Positions 1 through 13,044 of a stretch of DNA of 64,000 nucleotides are shown in pieces (the first letter of the stretch is position 1; each line of letters begins with the position of its first letter). Position numbers and translations under genes: made by a program. This DNA is from Prunella strophiata (taxonomy: Eukaryota > Chordata > Aves > Passeriformes > Prunellidae): NCBI GenBank assembly GCA_036583965.1, contig JAZBQD010000015.1:72270330-72334329 (forward strand), read 5' to 3'. The notes below the pieces were generated by a model. That model worked only from the letters and a program-made list of their open reading frames with translations, did not search any database and had not been told where the DNA came from.

Positions 1-841
1 CTTCTTTCCCTTTCTGTTATTCCTTATCACTATGACTGATACTCCTACATCTTGTCCCATTTGCTCTTGATTTATTTGCTCATGGTCAACATAGTGTCCA
101 CTGGAACTCCATGTCCCTTCCAGAAAAGCTGTTTTTCAGCTGGGCATCCCCCAGCATGTACTGGTGCTTATGGTTGCCTTTCCTGTGAGTTGCTTAGCCA
201 GGAGACATTTGTGAAGTCACACAACAGCCTGCTCAAAACATGACTCAAGCTAACTGGAATGGTCTTCAGGCAGTAACTGTGGAGTGATGAACCAGAGATT
301 AAGTGCATTGCTCTTGCTTAACATCTCAGCTTCTGTTATAGTTTAGCAAGTCCTACTTCATTTTCATCTAATAAATAGGGTGCCTACAGTCATGCAACGG
401 GCAGCCCTAGCTATGCATTCCTCATTGGTTTGTATCTCTCTTTCTACTTGCTCTTGATGCTTTCCTTCTAAATACTTCCACCCTTTCAACTGCATTCATG
501 AAAGGTAATGTAAGCACCTTGTCCTCCCCTGGAATAACTTCTCAGTTGGAGAGTGAAATGTTACTACTATGAAGCAGGAAGTAGAAAAATAGACATGCCA
601 CTAAAACCCACAAACACAGTCTGTGGAGAATGCATCAGTGTTCAAAGCAAAGCAGCTTTCCACTTCCCCAAAAGAACTCACAGGATTTGTCATAGCAGAT
701 CACATTGCTGCCCTGTAAAATCCAGCATGCTGCCTCTAGCTCTGGCCAATACCTGATGCTACACAGAAAAGTGAGTAGCAGCATATTGCACCTGGCTAAT
801 CTTGAGAGATTTGCTCTTTAATTGCTAAGCAAAGCAGAAAG

Positions 842-856
842 AAAAAAAAAAAAAAA
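842..856 (+). repeat. poly(A) run, 15 nt
   Basis: Fifteen consecutive A residues preceded by an A/G-rich stretch. It is a simple homopolymer with no recognisable retroposon body upstream. Confidence 0.9.
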
Positions 857-2848
857 CGCCCTGAACTTTCTCTTGGGCTATGTAAGTCATTCTGCTCATG
901 TTTAAATTTAGCAATATAGACACTTTCAGGTGACACTGCATTAAATGCAGTCAATTAGAATTAGCTTCTTGCATTTATTTGATAGAGCCAATCTAGATAA
1001 ATGTTCAAGTAGCTACAAATAATATAGCTCAGTCTCCCATAAAAGCTAAATAACTAATGTGACATTCTTAGTCACTGCATAAACAGGTAATGCTCAGGAA
1101 TTTGTTTCATATTTCTTTTCCCCACAGACAAAAGGAAGGATCCATTCCACAGGCACTCAGGACTAAAATTGTGATCTGGGCTACTATAAAATTACTGCCC
1201 TTAACAGTAAGGAGGTTAGAATAATTCCAAAACTTAAAAAAATATTCCCATGAATAAGACTGCAGAAAATAACAACCATAACCAAAAGTCATTAAGGGTT
1301 ATCGTATCTGGTGGTGCAAAATTTATCTCACCTGTTTATTGTTGCCCTCCCTTCCACCTCCATCCCCACCTTGCCCCCAGTCCTTCTTATCTTCTGTTTC
1401 TGGCTCTACCAGAGAAAACCCTGAACAGATATATTTCCACAGAAAATATCAGTCATTGTATCCTGAAATAATACTCAGGCAGTGATAAGAAACAATGAGG
1501 ACAGAGGAGCCACATTTTTGTAGTGAATGGTTACAACAACTATCTTTGACAACACGATATGAAAGTCATTTATTCAACCCAACACCAACATAATGGTTTC
1601 ATGGAAAAAAAATGAGAACCCTTCATAAATTACTTCTTATGACTAAATTATGCCACATTCAACTCACATTTTTCTCAAGTTATCTCATTTGCTTTACAGA
1701 TTGATGATGGTCTTCATCCCTAAGCCTCCATATTCTACAGAATAAACATTTTCAACCTACTCATCAATCTGTCACATTCCTCACATTTTATGACCCTCTT
1801 CAATTTAGTCAAACTGCTTTTGTTGGCAGAGTAGGGTACAGTGCAATTGGTTTTCTCACCATTTGAGATAAACAAGATGGACTTTAGCCTTCTTTTCTCA
1901 AGTCTTCCAAACACTTTTGTACAGATATGATATTGGTCTTGGAAGGCTGTTTTTGTTTCTTTTTATTGGACTAGCTTTGGCAAGTTTTAAATGGACAATA
2001 AATAAATTTTAAGCCAAAGGAAAATAAATAAAACGTAATGTATTTTTTCAGGTCAATCCCACTACATGTTTCCTCTTACAATTAGCCCTTTACTATAAAA
2101 AAAATCCACTTCAAGCGGATCACTTCAGCTGAGGTCCTTAGACTCAGGAAAACAAAAATCAAAGTTTTTTAAGTTTTCTGATATTGGCATCAGAAGAGGC
2201 TACTGGCATGGAAAAGACTGAGAATGCTTACTAGCTTAGGGCAATGTTATCATGCTATGATTTTCCCCTGCAAGGAAGTGGCAGATAGTATGTGTCCAGA
2301 TAAAAAGGGATTACCATTTAGCATTGGTGGGTTTATTCTCATTGTTGGTAACATTTTCTTAGTTTTCAAACTACTTGCTTATTTTTTTCCATCATGTTTC
2401 TGAAAAAGCCATTTTTTTAGTGTATTAGTTATGTAGCAATCACACATTGTCCAAACCTTTTAGATGTTTGCAATCAACAGAGGACTTTATATTCAGCTCA
2501 TTACAGAAACAAGAGCTACCTATTTCATATACAAAAGCTCTCATTTGTAAATGCTGTTATCTACTAAGTGTTGCACTAAGAGACAACAAGATACTTGAAT
2601 ACACAGAGGAGAAACTGAAGAACCAGGAACCTCTCACTCATCCCCTCCAATACAGGGAATTCAAAAGGAGGATATGGTATTTAGACAAATCAGAACATTT
2701 TGAATAACCTGAAACACCTTTGGCTCTAGTGAACTTTAAAGTGAAGAATTTCAAAAGTTTCATATTCATCACATTTAGTGAAATATGAGTTACACGTAAA
2801 AATCAAACCAAACTAAGGAGAAGTCACAATGAAATTAATACATGTTAA

Positions 2849-2874
2849 TCCTCACATCTTCACAGATGTGAGGA
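2849..2874. repeat. 11-bp inverted repeat with 4-nt loop
   Basis: The left arm TCCTCACATCT (2849-2859) is perfectly complementary to the right arm (2864-2874), with the loop TCAC. There is no U-rich tail and no neighbouring gene, so a terminator role is not supported. It is a short hairpin in otherwise plain DNA. Confidence 0.8.
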
Positions 2875-3089
2875 CTTGTTTGCAGAAATCATACACTCTG
2901 TACTTTTCACCTTAATAAATTGGTGAGTAGCAATGCTGTACAAGCCAAGACAACTGACTAGCCTTTCTAAGATGTCCACCCAACATAAATTGAACATATT
3001 TAAGTGTATAAGAATAGAAACTCAGTAGTATAGCCTAATGTCTAAATGTCTATTTGTGTTGGCAATATGGGTTTTTTGGCTGACAAAAA

Positions 3090-3277
3090 TCATAGAATCA
3101 TAGAGTATCTCCAGTTGGAAGGAATTCATAAGGATCATGGAGTCCAGAATCTCACTGAACTCTGTCAGGCTTGGTGCTCTGACTTCTTCCCTGGGAAGCC
3201 TGCTCCAGGGGCTGGCCACCCTCTCAGTCAAGAGTCTTTTCTCAATGTCCAATCTGAACCTTCCCTGAGAGAGTTCA
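3090..3277 (-). mobile_element. CR1 retrotransposon fragment (3' end)
   Basis: On the plus strand the fragment begins with two CATAGAAT-type octamers (3090-3105), the hallmark terminal microsatellite of CR1. The reverse complement then follows of the CR1 3' untranslated region and the end of ORF2 (ccagttggaaggaattca, later ctgctccaggggctggcca). CR1 lacks a poly(A) tail and is usually 5'-truncated, so an element of about 190 bp keeping only the 3' end is typical. It is an old, inactive copy and the dominant interspersed repeat type expected in a bird. Confidence 0.92.
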
Positions 3278-6200
3278 GATATTATAAGGTGAGGTGAGTG
3301 GACAAATTCTTACACCTGTCTAAAACCCACAAGCCTGGCATGATCTTGTGCCATCAGGTAGATTTGTACAGACTGTATCTGCCAGGAGTCTGATAACACA
3401 CAGTAGTTATACTGACAATCAAACATTCCAAAACAATGGTGTTTCAATACAGTGTTCAACATGGCTCAGTCTGTCTTCAACAAGTTCAGGCAAATTACAG
3501 CTTTGCACTGCTGAATTTCCCCTTCTCCTACATTCCTTCTGACCTGCAGAAAGAAAGACAGCCCATTTCAACATTTCCAGCAAACTCCATTCCCCACCAT
3601 CATTGCTCTGCTATTTTCCTTTATGGCCATACCCATCTCCTTAAACTGATGTTGTCAGTTTGGCTGTCATCACTGATCATGTCAGATATCCTAGAAATGG
3701 GTGCATTCAAGAAGGGTGAAAAATACAATGTTACAGGACGGGATACTGCAAGAAAAGGACTGCATTACACTTATATTTTAGGAAACAGAATCCTGAAGGT
3801 AAACATTCAAAAATTGCCACTGAGGCTGTAGTGTCTCAGATTTCAAGTAATCCTTGTTTAGAAGTGTGAGGAGATCACAGTTTTGTGACACAACTTGATC
3901 TCAAGTAGGATCAGCACTGCTAACCAGATGGGAAGCCACATCTATCATGCCTCTTCAGTGGAAAGTTACTGAGGTACAGTACTTTTGAAAAGATGTTCAC
4001 TTTTCAGATTAAAGAGTTACTTAAAGCCTGAGGCTAATTAACATTTTAGAGGGGCAGGGGATGGAGAGCATCAAACACTGTCAGAAGTGTTGTTTACAGG
4101 CTTGATTCCAGCAGCGAGGTGACTGGTCCAAGACTGACCCCTCTTTTACACAACAAACTTGAACTAGTTCCAGTGGGACTATGCTATTTATGTCAAGGCT
4201 GTAGCACAAAAACACAGCACCACATTTTGCAGCAAAGTGTAATTCATCATAACATATTACAAGAAAAATTTGAAAACATGAAATCCAGTGAAAAATCCCC
4301 ATTGCATTTCTTTATCTGAAGACAGGCAAAGGGCAAAGAAAAATCTGCTCATGATTATACAAAAGATGATGACAAGATAAACCTTTTTAATGTACCTACT
4401 GTTTTCTCCCTTCTACTGTACTACATAACTAAAATTGTACAGACTTCTACACAGCATTCAGGAAGTTTTTTTGCTTTCTAGTTACATATCTTGTCATATT
4501 CATTAATTCATATATAAGGACAAAGTATACTGACAGGGATCAAAAAAACACCCTAAAATGGATACATCCTAAGAGCTCCTGCCAGCAGAAGAGATGAACA
4601 TGCCATACTTGAGCACCTCTGCAACTGCACAGCTATCAAGGAACTGTCACCGTGACACAAGCAGCAGGAGCTGCAAGGCCACTCTAAATTGAGCCAAGGA
4701 CTGAAGAGATCTATGATACAGATGAGTAACAAAACCATGCAGTACTTTCCCTATTGTTCTTCATCATCATTCTGGAGTTCTCGGCCTTGGAGGCACTCAT
4801 TTTCAGGATAAGTAAGACCCAGGCTTCCTCTCCTCCCCCTGGACTGCAAAAGTAACTATGGGATACATTTTGAGTGAACAGGATTTTACACCATGCACAG
4901 GTAGCTTCTCAGACAACTGATTCTTAATTCTGCTACACATAGTTCAAACTGTGAGACTTGACCTTCACCTTTCACTCTCAAGTTCCCACCCTGTATTATT
5001 CCTCTTGCATCTTTTCTTATTACGGAAGGATTTGTTTCCGTATCATGGTTATTCAGCAATTCAACCTCTCCTTAAAAAGCTAATTTAAGATTAAATACCT
5101 CTTCTGACAAGTGTTACATAACATTTCCTATTTAAAGGCAGCATCAGTGCCAAGTAATTTACGATTTCAGATTATCGACACTTCGAAAAAATGTCACCAT
5201 TAAATTCTACACTCATAAGCTTTCTTGATCTCTTTGATAAACTTGCTACAGATAACCTGAGTTCTCCTCTGGGTGGTAGCAGAAGAGAATCCTTTTTCCT
5301 CCTTTTATATGCACTGTCTTATGTAATTTTTTAGAGGTGGTCCCCATGTCAGTTACTGATGGCACCAAAATGTGAAATTTGACATCAATGCTGCTATCCA
5401 TGGAATAGAGTCCAGTAGCCAAAGTGTAACAGGGAAAAATGTAATCATTTTGGGGTAGATAATCTTTCATTTATTCTTTTTGGGTAAATAAAACTCCAAT
5501 AGCTCAAGTCTCCATGAAGGCATGCACCAATAGGTCAATGTTCTGCCCCCAGCTACCACACTAACCTCAGCTGATAGATACATACTGTAGCAGACCATAT
5601 TCAGTAAGTCCTTTACCCCAAATGAATTCCTTTTTCACTGCCTTGACATATGTGGACAGTTTCTAAGTCGCATCAGAGCCATGTTCACACTAACATCTTT
5701 CACCACCACAGGTTATTTCCACTAGCTGACAGAACTGAAACAACAAACTGCCGCCACTGTAGCAACAGTTACACAAGGAGATGGGTTTTTGGTGTGGGTG
5801 TGTGACAGTGGGTGTGTTGAGTCTGAGGTGTGTTCACAAAGGAATATGAAATAAAACTTCAGCCTAGAGTAGACTTGCCAGCTATATTCCACTGCTAGAG
5901 TCACATCACAAATCTTCTTCAGATTAGACATATCCTTTGGAGACTTTTTAGTTCAAAAATCATAACATACAGGTGGTAGTCATACCCAAGCCCCTTAGAA
6001 ATTTTCTCTTTTCTTTATCCCAAGGGCACTGACTTTTGAACATCAGTTGTTTTGGGAATGCTTTTTTTTGCAGGTGGGTTTTTTTGGTGGGTGGCTGGTT
6101 GGGTTTTTTTTTGATGTTACTTGTGTCTCATTTAAATTAATTTTGGAAAGAACAAAAACAATTTAGCAGAAATGTGTCACTTGATGGTGTTAAGATGTTC

Positions 6201-9200
6201 CAGCTCTTGCTTGCGATGTGATGGGGAAGTTCAGAGGAGGAAGGAAAGGAAGAAGACTGAAAAGTAGACTGAACACGTAACACCAATAATTTAGGAATAA
6301 ACATTTTTTTATCAAAACATGATAGTGTTTATATTCAGTTCTGATTTAGGAATTATGGGAAGTGTAATACTATTCGGAAGCAAACTAAAAAAAATTATTC
6401 ACTTCAAGACTCACCTGTCAAGAATAAAGTTTATGCATAATAAAGGCATGTGCAAAATAGACAAAGACTCAGAATTTCCTAATACCATACTTCAAAGGCA
6501 TTTAAAAGAATCATTCTGGTAACAAGTGTGAGATTCTGGGTGGGAAATGATTTTCCAACTGATTTAGAGATGTTCATTAACCATCACAATTAACATTTCA
6601 TTCTGAAGTTGGGTTTGGTTTTTTGTCTTTTAATTGAGCATTTAAGCCTCAGTGACTTTGCCCACTCCCAGTATTTTCCATTACCTTAATCAGTTCTGGG
6701 TTTCAACCTCTGAAACATACTTATCATTTAGAGCCTTCTATTACTGTCCCTTAATTTTTCTTTCCTTTAACTGACTGGTTGCAAATATACATGCCACACC
6801 TACACTCATATATATCACCATAAAATCCTAAAGACATAGCAAAATAACTTTTTTTTTATTAATTTATTTTTAAAAGCTTTACAAAGGTATGGTATTAGAG
6901 AAAAAATGATTGGGAGGATACAGATCCCCTAGAAGAGTTAGGGTAGTGTCAGTTTTCCAAGGTTCTTGACAAAGAAGGGGGAAATGGACTTGATTCTGTC
7001 TGCATACTACATCAGGCCATCTTTGCATACCTTGGGCATGGGGAGTAGATATAAAGAATTTTGGGGACTTCAATTAAGACCTTGAAATTTTGATATTTAA
7101 AGAATATCTGCTTATTCTGTTTGTTTAAACAAATACAATCTAAACTGAATGTAAGCTGAAAATCTGTTGAGTGCTAGTAAGCTAAGGTAATTATTCTACC
7201 TGCATAAAGTAATGCAACTACTCCTTAGATAAGTCTAATTTCGAACATAAACTTGAAAGTTACTAATTTACAAATTTACTGGCTAATTTGTGGTTAAATG
7301 ATGAGCCAATTAAATAAAGATCCTAGACTATCTTTTCAAAGAGCAGTACTTCTGAGTCAGAATGTTAAAGCAATCTGGGATGGGAGCTAATGAGGTTCAG
7401 CATCTTAATAATGCTTAAGTGACTTCTGAAGGAAGAAGTCCAGCTGTTTTCCTGGTCAGAAAATCAGGCAGATACCTATAGGCCATATGTATTAAATGTC
7501 TGCAGTAACATCTTTGAGCATTTTTACACTTTAATTATTGTAGAGTTGCATGGGGAAAGATACCCAGAAATGTGCTGCCTAGTTGAAATGAACAGCTGAA
7601 GCAGTACAAACTCCATGCAGGGATTTCTATATTTAACCTTCAACAACATTTAAATCTTTCCAAGATGAAGAAGAGTTTGCACTGGTCCCTCATGACTAAC
7701 AACTCCATAACTGCTATAATACATGCCTGGAGCACCACTTGGTCAGATCCACAAGCCTCTGGAGATCCTGCTGTTGGCTGGAAGTCTAGCTATTATTGAC
7801 AGAGGCTTAAGTGATCTCCCTTTCTAATTTCTCCCTGTAAGTGTCAAACCACACACTCACTGAGATGTCCTGAGATGTATCTGACCTTGCAGACAAAAAA
7901 CTGCCACTGAAAGCCATGTCACTACACTGCTGACCAAGTGACACATCAATAGAAAAACAGCTTTGTTATCAATAAAATGATGCATTTCCTTGAGAAACAC
8001 CACATCAACTGTATGCCCATGACAGAACTGAGCTTACCTTTCAAAAGCATTTGTAAAGGCAGCTGAAATGGGTTAAAAATGGCACACCACTCTATGCATC
8101 TCACACCTAGAACCAGCAGCACAGTCTGATAACTACTTGTGAGAACCACTCCCACTCCCAGAAAAGGCCCTGGGTCTACACCTGAGAGAGGATAACTCCT
8201 GTCCCAATAAGATAACAAGGTCATTTCCTTGAAAACTCTAAAATTAAGAAACAGGATAGTTTTGCAGGGAAGACAGAGAATAAGAGTAATAGCAACCCAA
8301 CCAGCTCATTATACAAGGATTAGAGATTATACATCATTGAGTAGTGCTTACATTAATCAGCCAGAGATAGAGCACTGTATTGGGCTGCTCTGCAGCAATG
8401 TCCTCACACCTCTCAATCTCTCATTTTCATAGGTCTGTTAAAAGGGAGAGAGCAAATGTTTTCAACTGGGGCCTTTTAAAATAAAATCATAAAATTAACA
8501 GAATACATTTGATACAAAGACTTATGCAGGCTTTTAAAGACAGCTTATTTAAAAATCAACAGGCAAAAAATGGTATCAGGTAATTCAATGAGATATGGAG
8601 ACTGAAAGAAAGAAGACCAGGGAGGGGGTGATCAATATAGTCTACTCACATTAACCTTTATTTAAGACACATTTCATTAGGGATACTGTCTCATTTTCAT
8701 ACTTCAGCTCTATAGACTTTTTTTTCCCTCAGTAGTGGATCTGAGGGGGAGGGGACAAAAAGATTTAACAGGGTTTTCCAAGATTTGGAAATTCATTAAA
8801 GTAGACTATTGTAACAATTTAGAGCTCTAAACTGCTGAATCAAGATTCCTACATAAGATTAAGTTGACAGACATTTGGAAAAAAAAAAAAATCTGTTAAT
8901 GCCTCAAATGTATTTGGTTAGGGAAATAAAGCTTAGGTCCAGATTTGGTTGTAATCTCTAAAAAATAGAGAAGGAAGAATATATTTATCAAAGAAAAAAT
9001 ATTAGTCAATATTAAGTCATGGCACTAACAAACATTTTTCCTCTATCACATTTGTACAGAGCTCCAATTAAAGACTTATTTAAAGCAAAAGATCTTATTA
9101 ATGGGTTGTTACTTTCTATAAAATCAATTTCAGTTCAGTAGCCCTGATTAAGTCTCAATTTATAAAAGTGGAAGGAGGCCAACACAGAAAATCAGTGTAA

Positions 9201-9789
9201 CTCCCTAACAACATAGATTTCTTTTTTTTAAGAGCAGTTCTGAAATAGATTACAAAGCCTTCTAATGAAAATCAATGACATTTTAAAGTTAAAGGCTTAA
9301 AGAGCAATCAAAGATTTAAAATGCCAAAAATGGAAACATGTGCTTAAACTCTGAATTTTTTCTTGTGTGCTCAGATTGGCTTGGTCAGTTCATAAGCTTA
9401 AGGCGAAAAAATGACTTTTTGAACTGCCACTATCCGACACAGGATAAAGAAAGATCTCCATAGACCCATGTGTGGAGTGATGGGTAACAGTGTTCTGATA
9501 GACTGTCCATGGCTGATGTGAAGCTGTACTTTGTTTGCACCCACCCTCAGAATCCTCTCCCTGGGCACCTCCTCTCCTCAGCTCACACGGTGTTCATGCT
9601 CTACCCCACACTACTCCTCCCCTACAACTTCAGCACCATCAACAGACACCAAAGCCCATCAGCAGCTTCACACTGCTGGCCCTGGGGCTTGACCAGAGAA
9701 TGCTTTAAATGGTTATGGGTCTGCTTTAGCTGTAACTGCAAACACTGATAAGGGCCAGGAAAGGATGGAAAAATTATTTCCTAGAACTG
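3278..9789. other. AT-rich non-coding DNA, no gene recognised
   Basis: About 6.5 kb without a recognisable exon, RNA gene or transposon. A 131-codon plus-strand open frame (3436-3831) resembles no family I know and lacks coding character. A T/G-rich tract (6061-6113) and a 13-nt poly(A) run (8879-8891) are the only simple repeats of note. The stretch is probably intronic or intergenic. Confidence 0.65.
6061..6113 (+). repeat. G/T-only asymmetric tract
   Basis: About 53 bases made almost entirely of T and G (T runs broken by GGTGGG, GGCTGG and similar). It belongs to a set of strand-asymmetric A+C or G+T tracts scattered through the window. No protein or RNA function is evident. Confidence 0.75.
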
Positions 9790-10497
9790 GACAGTGACTC
9801 TGAACATTAAGAGCAGTCCTGAGGAGAAAGTCTCAGAGGTCTTGGTGGACAAGAAGCTTGACATGAGCCAGCAATGTGCACTTGGAAGCCAGAAGGCCAG
9901 TAATATCCTGTTTTCCACCCAAAGCAGCGTGGCCAGCAGGGTGAGGGAGGGGATTCTGCCCCTCTGCTCCGCTCTGGTGAGACCCCACCTGCAGTGCTGC
10001 ATCTAGATCTGGGGTCCCCAGCATAAGAGGGATGTGGAATTCCTGAAGCAAGTCCAGAGGAGGACCACAAAGATGATCAGGGAGATGGAGAACTTCTCCT
10101 GTGAAGGCAGGCTGAAGGGTTTTGGGGTTCTTCAGTCTGGAGGGAAGGTTCCAGGGCAAATGGGTAACTGCATTCCAGTACTTAATGGAGAAAGCTGGAC
10201 TAGGGCATGTACACAAGGGCATATAGGGATAGGACATGGGGTAATGGCCCTAAGCTGAAGAAGGGTAAGTTTAAATTAGACATTAGGGAGAAATCTTTTA
10301 TAGTGAGGTTGGTGAGACACTGGATCTGGTTTCTCAGAGAAGGCTATGGATGCCCCATCCCTGGCAGTGTTCAAGACCAGGTTGGATGGGGCTCTGAGAA
10401 ACCTGATCTATTGGAAGGTGTCCCTGCCCACAGCAGGGAGGTTGGAACTATCTTATTTTTAAGGTATCTTCTAACCCAAACCATTCCATGATACTGT
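9790..10497 (+). mobile_element. CR1 retrotransposon, 5'-truncated (ORF2 C-terminus and 3' end)
   Basis: The plus strand reads through the C-terminal part of the CR1 ORF2 protein, which in intact elements is an endonuclease/reverse transcriptase acting in target-primed reverse transcription. Recognisable pieces include DKKLDMSQQCAL, SALVRPHLQCC and WGPQHKRDV, all typical of the region after the reverse transcriptase core. An in-frame TAG follows the CC of the second block. The later part is shifted between frames. The copy ends in a degenerate CR1 3' end (ccattccatgatactgtgac). The 5' end is lost, including the endonuclease and the catalytic reverse transcriptase motifs. It is a dead fossil copy; no host function is suggested. 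Confidence 0.93.
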
Positions 10498-11680
10498 GAC
10501 TCTACAAAGATCTATTTTCTAGGAGACAGGAGATTCCTTAGCTACTGCTTTGTGCCAACTGCCATGATGTGCTTTAACCTTGTGTTGTGATAATGGTCTG
10601 AGTGAATCCTTGTCCAACCACCCTTCCAGTCATTTAGAAAAGAAAGAGTGGCTGAACAGACTGCAAATATATAAAGCCAGACCTAAACAGACCTGAGACC
10701 AAGTGGGAAGCTTGCCTCTCATGCAGACAGTATCCCACCACTGCCAGAGAAGGGCCAGGGACATCAGTGCTGCCCTGACCCCCTGTCCACAATGCCACTG
10801 ACCTCAGGACCCAGGTGATGCTACATGAGCATGACACAAAAGGAGTCAATTCAAGGACACTTATGAACAACTTTAACATAATGTTAATGAGTTTTTTTGA
10901 GTACAAGATAACCTGGTATTATTAGTCCAATTAAAATGACACTTCTTGATTAGACTGAGCTACAATTTCAATTAGACTAACAACAAATTCTTGTCTTTGT
11001 GTGTAAGGTGTGCTTCTTTGACCTACAAAAATATATCTAGGTGTAGTGCAACACTGTAGACTTCATAAGCATGATTGCTTTAACTTCTGCTTTCTGTGCT
11101 CATGAAGAGCACAAAGCCCTGTCTCTGTCCCAACACTGCCTCCTCTTCCCTGCCCTCCCTTCATAGTGGTAGAATGGCTGCATTAAGATTTTAGCTTTTA
11201 TATGTTTCAAATCCTGTACTGCATTAGTGCACAGCTCTAAACTTCATATAATGTGTAGTTAACTGTCTTCACTTTTTAGTTAAACCAAACAATCCTTCTA
11301 GGCCTGTGATCCAAGGACACACCACAGCATCAGGCCCCAAAAAGTATAAACAAAAGTGAATTGTGGCGGGAGAGGAGCAAACTGGGGGTATATGACTTTG
11401 TTACCTGAAGCTGTAATTGGAGAATTAATGTCCTGATATGCAAATAAACCAGTCTTATATCTGAAAACCTGACTTGTGTCTGAAAAACTCATGACCATCT
11501 GTCCATCTTGAGTGTAGCTTCTTCAGGCTTTTGACTGCCCAAGGTGTATCTATTGAAGGCCTTTAATAAACACCCACACTACTCTCTTAACTCTGTCTAG
11601 CCTCTGCTCTTGGTAGCCAGTCCAAGGCATCAGAATATCAGGCACAGTAGCCACAGTGCCTCCCCTCCATCTGTTGGACC

Positions 11681-11726
11681 AGAAAAACCAACCAACTAAA
11701 ACAAAAACCACACACCTCCTCCAACA
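11681..11726 (+). repeat. A/C-rich asymmetric tract
   Basis: A stretch dominated by A and C (ccaaccaactaaaacaaaaa, then a CACAC run). It is a simple-sequence-like member of the dispersed A+C / G+T tract set. Confidence 0.6.
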
Positions 11727-11968
11727 CCATGCATTTTTCCATCCACAGCTAGCACAAGCACTGATCCCAAAGGTGCTGTCCAACAAAACTTTACAGGGGA
11801 AGAAGGAATGGGTGCACACTGCATTAAAGCAGTCAAATGTAACACGCTGCAAATGTAGCGTGTGTTAACAGTAGAGATGCTTTATTGATGCTTCACTGTA
11901 TGGAAAATGTATGTGCATGCCTGCTCTGGATAAACATGCTAAGTCCATATCGTGAGTTCTCATCATTC

Positions 11969-12002
11969 TGAATGAATGAATGAATAAGTGAATGAATGAA
12001 TG
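11969..12002 (+). repeat. (GAAT)n tetranucleotide microsatellite
   Basis: About eight units of TGAA/GAAT with one interruption (ataagtga). It is a short imperfect microsatellite and a plausible length-polymorphic marker. Confidence 0.9.
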
Positions 12003-12771
12003 CCAAAATGAAGACAGAATACTAACAGCGCATAGAAAATTAACTTTCAGGAATCACCTACACATCAATGCTGGGAACTTTATGCAGAATGCTGCATTCT
12101 TTAGAGCTTCCTTTTCAGAATTACAAATCTGAGAGATCAAGAAAAATGTGTCAGCATAGGAACACCATTCTTCATGTATCATGGGAGATCAGTAACATTA
12201 GTCTATCAGCCTGAGACAGAAGTAGCTTTAATCTCTACCAAATCTCCCACCTGCAGAAATAATTAACATTTTTGAGCTTTATATCACAGATTGAATCTGT
12301 ATGAATTCAAATGGACTCTTCTCTATATAACCTAATAACTTCCTTTTCTTTGACTACTTAATTTATAATAATGTTATTTTATACACAATGTATGTATCCA
12401 TTACTAAACAATACCACTGAATTAAGTTAGATTTCCTTCTGCTTACTAAACCTGTTCACGCACACACGTATCAATGTCTGCAAGTACACTACATGAAATT
12501 TCACCTTCCCAAGATAATAATTTGTATGTCTACAAAATATTTTAAGTACAAGCTTATGAAAGGGTGACAAATAAAATCATGAAGCATTAGATAATAAAGA
12601 CCACAAACACCCCTACACCAAGTCCAAATAATCAAGACAATTTCCAGAGCAGAAAGAGGCAGGAGAAAGAGCCTTTGGAGACAAAGTACATGAAGTAATG
12701 AGCTCAGCACCTTCTCCACCAAAAAGAGAGGAAAGGAGAGGACAGGGGAGCGGACAGGGGAGAATATAGTT

Positions 12772-12956
12772 CAATTTGCAGGGACCTGCAGTGATCATCT
12801 AGTCCAACTGCCTGACCATGTCAGGGCTGACCAAGAAGTAAATCCCATTATCAAGGGCATAACCAAATGCCAAATGTTCCTCTTTCTAAGGCACTGATGG
12901 ACACGGGGCATCCATTACATCTCTAGGAATTCTGTTCCAGTGTCCAGTCACTGAAC
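12772..12956 (-). mobile_element. CR1 fragment (3' end, minus strand)
   Basis: The plus strand shows the reverse complement of a CR1 3' end (gatcatctagtccaactgcc, then the cluster around ttctgttccagtgtccagtc). The 3' terminus lies at the low-coordinate side. Only about 185 bp remain. A plus-strand CR1 3' end of similar sequence follows within 20 bp, so the two are in inverted orientation. Confidence 0.85.
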
Positions 12957-12974
12957 TTTGGTCAGCCATAGAGT

Positions 12975-13044
12975 GATCAGGTAGTTGGACTAGATGATCA
13001 TAACAAGTCCCTGGCATCTGGAACAATTCTATGGTATGGTATGC
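12975..13044 (+). mobile_element. CR1 3'-terminal fragment (plus strand)
   Basis: The sequence aggtagttggactagatgat near 12980, followed by a diverged CR1 3' end finishing in attctatggtatggta, is the extreme 3' end of a CR1 in plus orientation. It closely resembles the reverse complement of 12772-12830, so both fragments come from related CR1 subfamilies. Confidence 0.8.

Larger units (their letters stand above)
1..3089. other. AT-rich non-coding DNA, no gene recognised
   Basis: No open frame here resembles a known protein; the longest are short, start at arbitrary positions and show no coding bias. The stretch contains a 15-nt poly(A) run (842-856) and an 11-bp hairpin (2849-2874), listed separately. 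It is either intergenic or intronic. I see no RNA gene or recognisable transposon in it. Confidence 0.7.
10498..12771. other. Non-coding DNA, no gene recognised
   Basis: This stretch holds an A/C-rich tract at 11681-11726 and a GAAT tetranucleotide repeat at 11969-12002. Its open frames are short and unrecognised. No exon, RNA gene or further transposon could be supported. Confidence 0.65.

Noticed and set aside
9509..9748. 79-codon plus-strand frame just upstream of the CR1 copy
   Set aside because: No similarity to CR1 or to host proteins could be seen. It is proline- and serine-rich and short.
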